Position numbers and translations under genes: made by a program. From the NCBI GenBank assembly GCA_028288485.1, contig JAQBNO010000061.1, positions 1 to 41,983 of the forward strand: a stretch of 41,983 nucleotides of DNA, in the 5' to 3' direction. The notes below the pieces were generated by a model. It saw only the letters and a program-made list of their open reading frames with translations. It was not told where the DNA came from and did no database searches. Position 1 is the stretch's first letter, and each line of letters begins with the position of its first letter. Positions 41,329 through 41,983 of the stretch are shown here, one piece after another. This DNA comes from Segetibacter sp. (GTDB lineage: Bacteria; Bacteroidota; Bacteroidia; Chitinophagales; Chitinophagaceae).

Positions 41329-41943
41329 CTATTTCACATACTGGCCTACCGGCAACCGGTTACTAATGCTGCGGGCCAGCGTCATTTCATCTGCATATTC
41401 CAGTTCTCCGCCAAAGGCTATGCCTCGGGCAATGGTAGTAACTTTACAATTGCAATGCTGAATCTTTTTTTGAATATAATAGATAGTGGTGTCGCCTTGT
41501 ATATTAGGATTCAGTGCAAAAATTAATTCTTCTGTTTCTTCCTTTACAATACGATGAACAAGAGGTTCAATACTAAGCTGATCAGGGCCGATTCCATCCA
41601 GCGGTGATATAACCCCTCCAAGTACGTGGTAGGTGCCGTTGTATTGTTGGGTGCTTTCAATTGCTATTACGTCCCTGATATTTTCAACAACACAAATCAG
41701 GTTTTGGTTACGGGAGCTGTTTGCACAAATTGAGCAGATATCAGCGTCACTAATATTTGAGCACCTCTGGCAAAATTTAATTTCCTGCCGCATCCTGGAA
41801 AGCGTGTCCCCGAACTGAAGCACTTCTCCAACATCCTGCTTTAATAAATGTAATACCAACCGGAGCGCTGTTTTTTTACCAATACCCGGCAGCTTCGAGA
41901 ATTCATTTACCGCATTTTCTAACAGGGAAGAAGGAAGTTGCAT
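41329..41943 (-). CDS. recR: recombination protein RecR
   Basis: RecR works with RecO and RecF to load RecA on gapped DNA. The 204-aa protein has a helix-hairpin-helix (ENAVNEFSKLPGIGKKTALR, 10-28), a four-cysteine zinc finger (Cys58, Cys61, Cys70, Cys73) and a Toprim domain (VVENIRDVIAIE to about 165). The C-terminal Walker B-like region ends ISNRLPVGQYVK. Length and motifs are normal. The start is ATG. It stands alone; the 265-bp stretch downstream (41064-41328) shows no gene or repeat that I can recognise. Confidence 0.96.
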   Translation of the reverse strand: MQLPSSLLENAVNEFSKLPGIGKKTALRLVLHLLKQDVGEVLQFGDTLSRMRQEIKFCQRCSNISDADICSICANSSRNQNLICVVENIRDVIAIESTQQYNGTYHVLGGVISPLDGIGPDQLSIEPLVHRIVKEETEELIFALNPNIQGDTTIYYIQKKIQHCNCKVTTIARGIAFGGELEYADEMTLARSISNRLPVGQYVK

Positions 41944-41983
41944 TTAGCAAAAATAACAATGACTGGGGACAGATGGAGGAGCG

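Noticed and set aside
1-41983. CRISPR array, prophage, toxin-antitoxin or defence island
   Set aside because: No regularly spaced direct repeats, phage structural genes, integrase or paired small toxin/antitoxin genes were found; the single Uma2 gene is not evidence for a defence island.

Overview
The window is a chromosomal segment of a Bacteroidota bacterium, most likely from the Chitinophagaceae or a close relative. The evidence is the gene families present (gliding protein GldC, DUF4290, DUF6089, DUF5777, reg_prop/Y_Y_Y LytS-type kinase, CHRD lipoprotein), the gene order nadK-DUF6089-uppS-bamA-ompH-ompH-murI, a methionine synthase encoded as two polypeptides, and AT-rich leaders with TAnnTTTG promoter-like boxes instead of Shine-Dalgarno sequences. 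I see no prophage, insertion sequence transposase, CRISPR array, rRNA or tRNA gene.

Layout. 1-4540: small regulators and housekeeping genes (ArsR-like, tsaB, an unknown protein, ridA), then the DUF4290-murA pair. 4540-8100: a DUF885 lipoprotein and a family 4 glycosyltransferase. 8100-22200: a long plus-strand cell-envelope and growth region: gldC, yqeY, cvpA-like, an alpha/beta hydrolase, a CBS protein, a POTRA/barrel protein, nadK, DUF6089, uppS, bamA, two Skp/OmpH chaperones, murI, rpmH (51 aa), rnpA and yidD. 22200-28540: CHRD lipoprotein, an unknown lipoprotein, Mn-type superoxide dismutase, tadA, aldehyde dehydrogenase, thioredoxin-type glutathione peroxidase, exonuclease III and a Uma2 protein. 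28700-32700: split metH. 33160-41090, all on the minus strand: an OB-fold protein, two haem-binding lipoproteins, YceI, DUF5777 barrel, a second YceI, then a sensor kinase overlapping that yceI and its LytTR response regulator. 41329-41943: recR.

The feature that the genes do not explain is a dispersed intergenic repeat. A 20-nt box (GTTGCGTCGCACTCTTGTAC and variants) occurs in whole or in part 12 times, only between genes and in both orientations. In most copies a T-run plus CCGGC-like box lies at a fixed 21-25 nt on one side. Seven copies fall into three pairs or trios with identical 20-mers, and a symmetric double substitution preserves the small dyad in the box. I rate this the best candidate for something undescribed. 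Other points worth a look are the YceI/cytochrome/DUF5777 locus coupled to a two-component system, an rnpA frame without a usual start codon downstream of a terminator, terminator-like hairpins directly abutting start codons, Asp in place of the fosfomycin-target Cys in MurA, and a shared motif before both metH halves.
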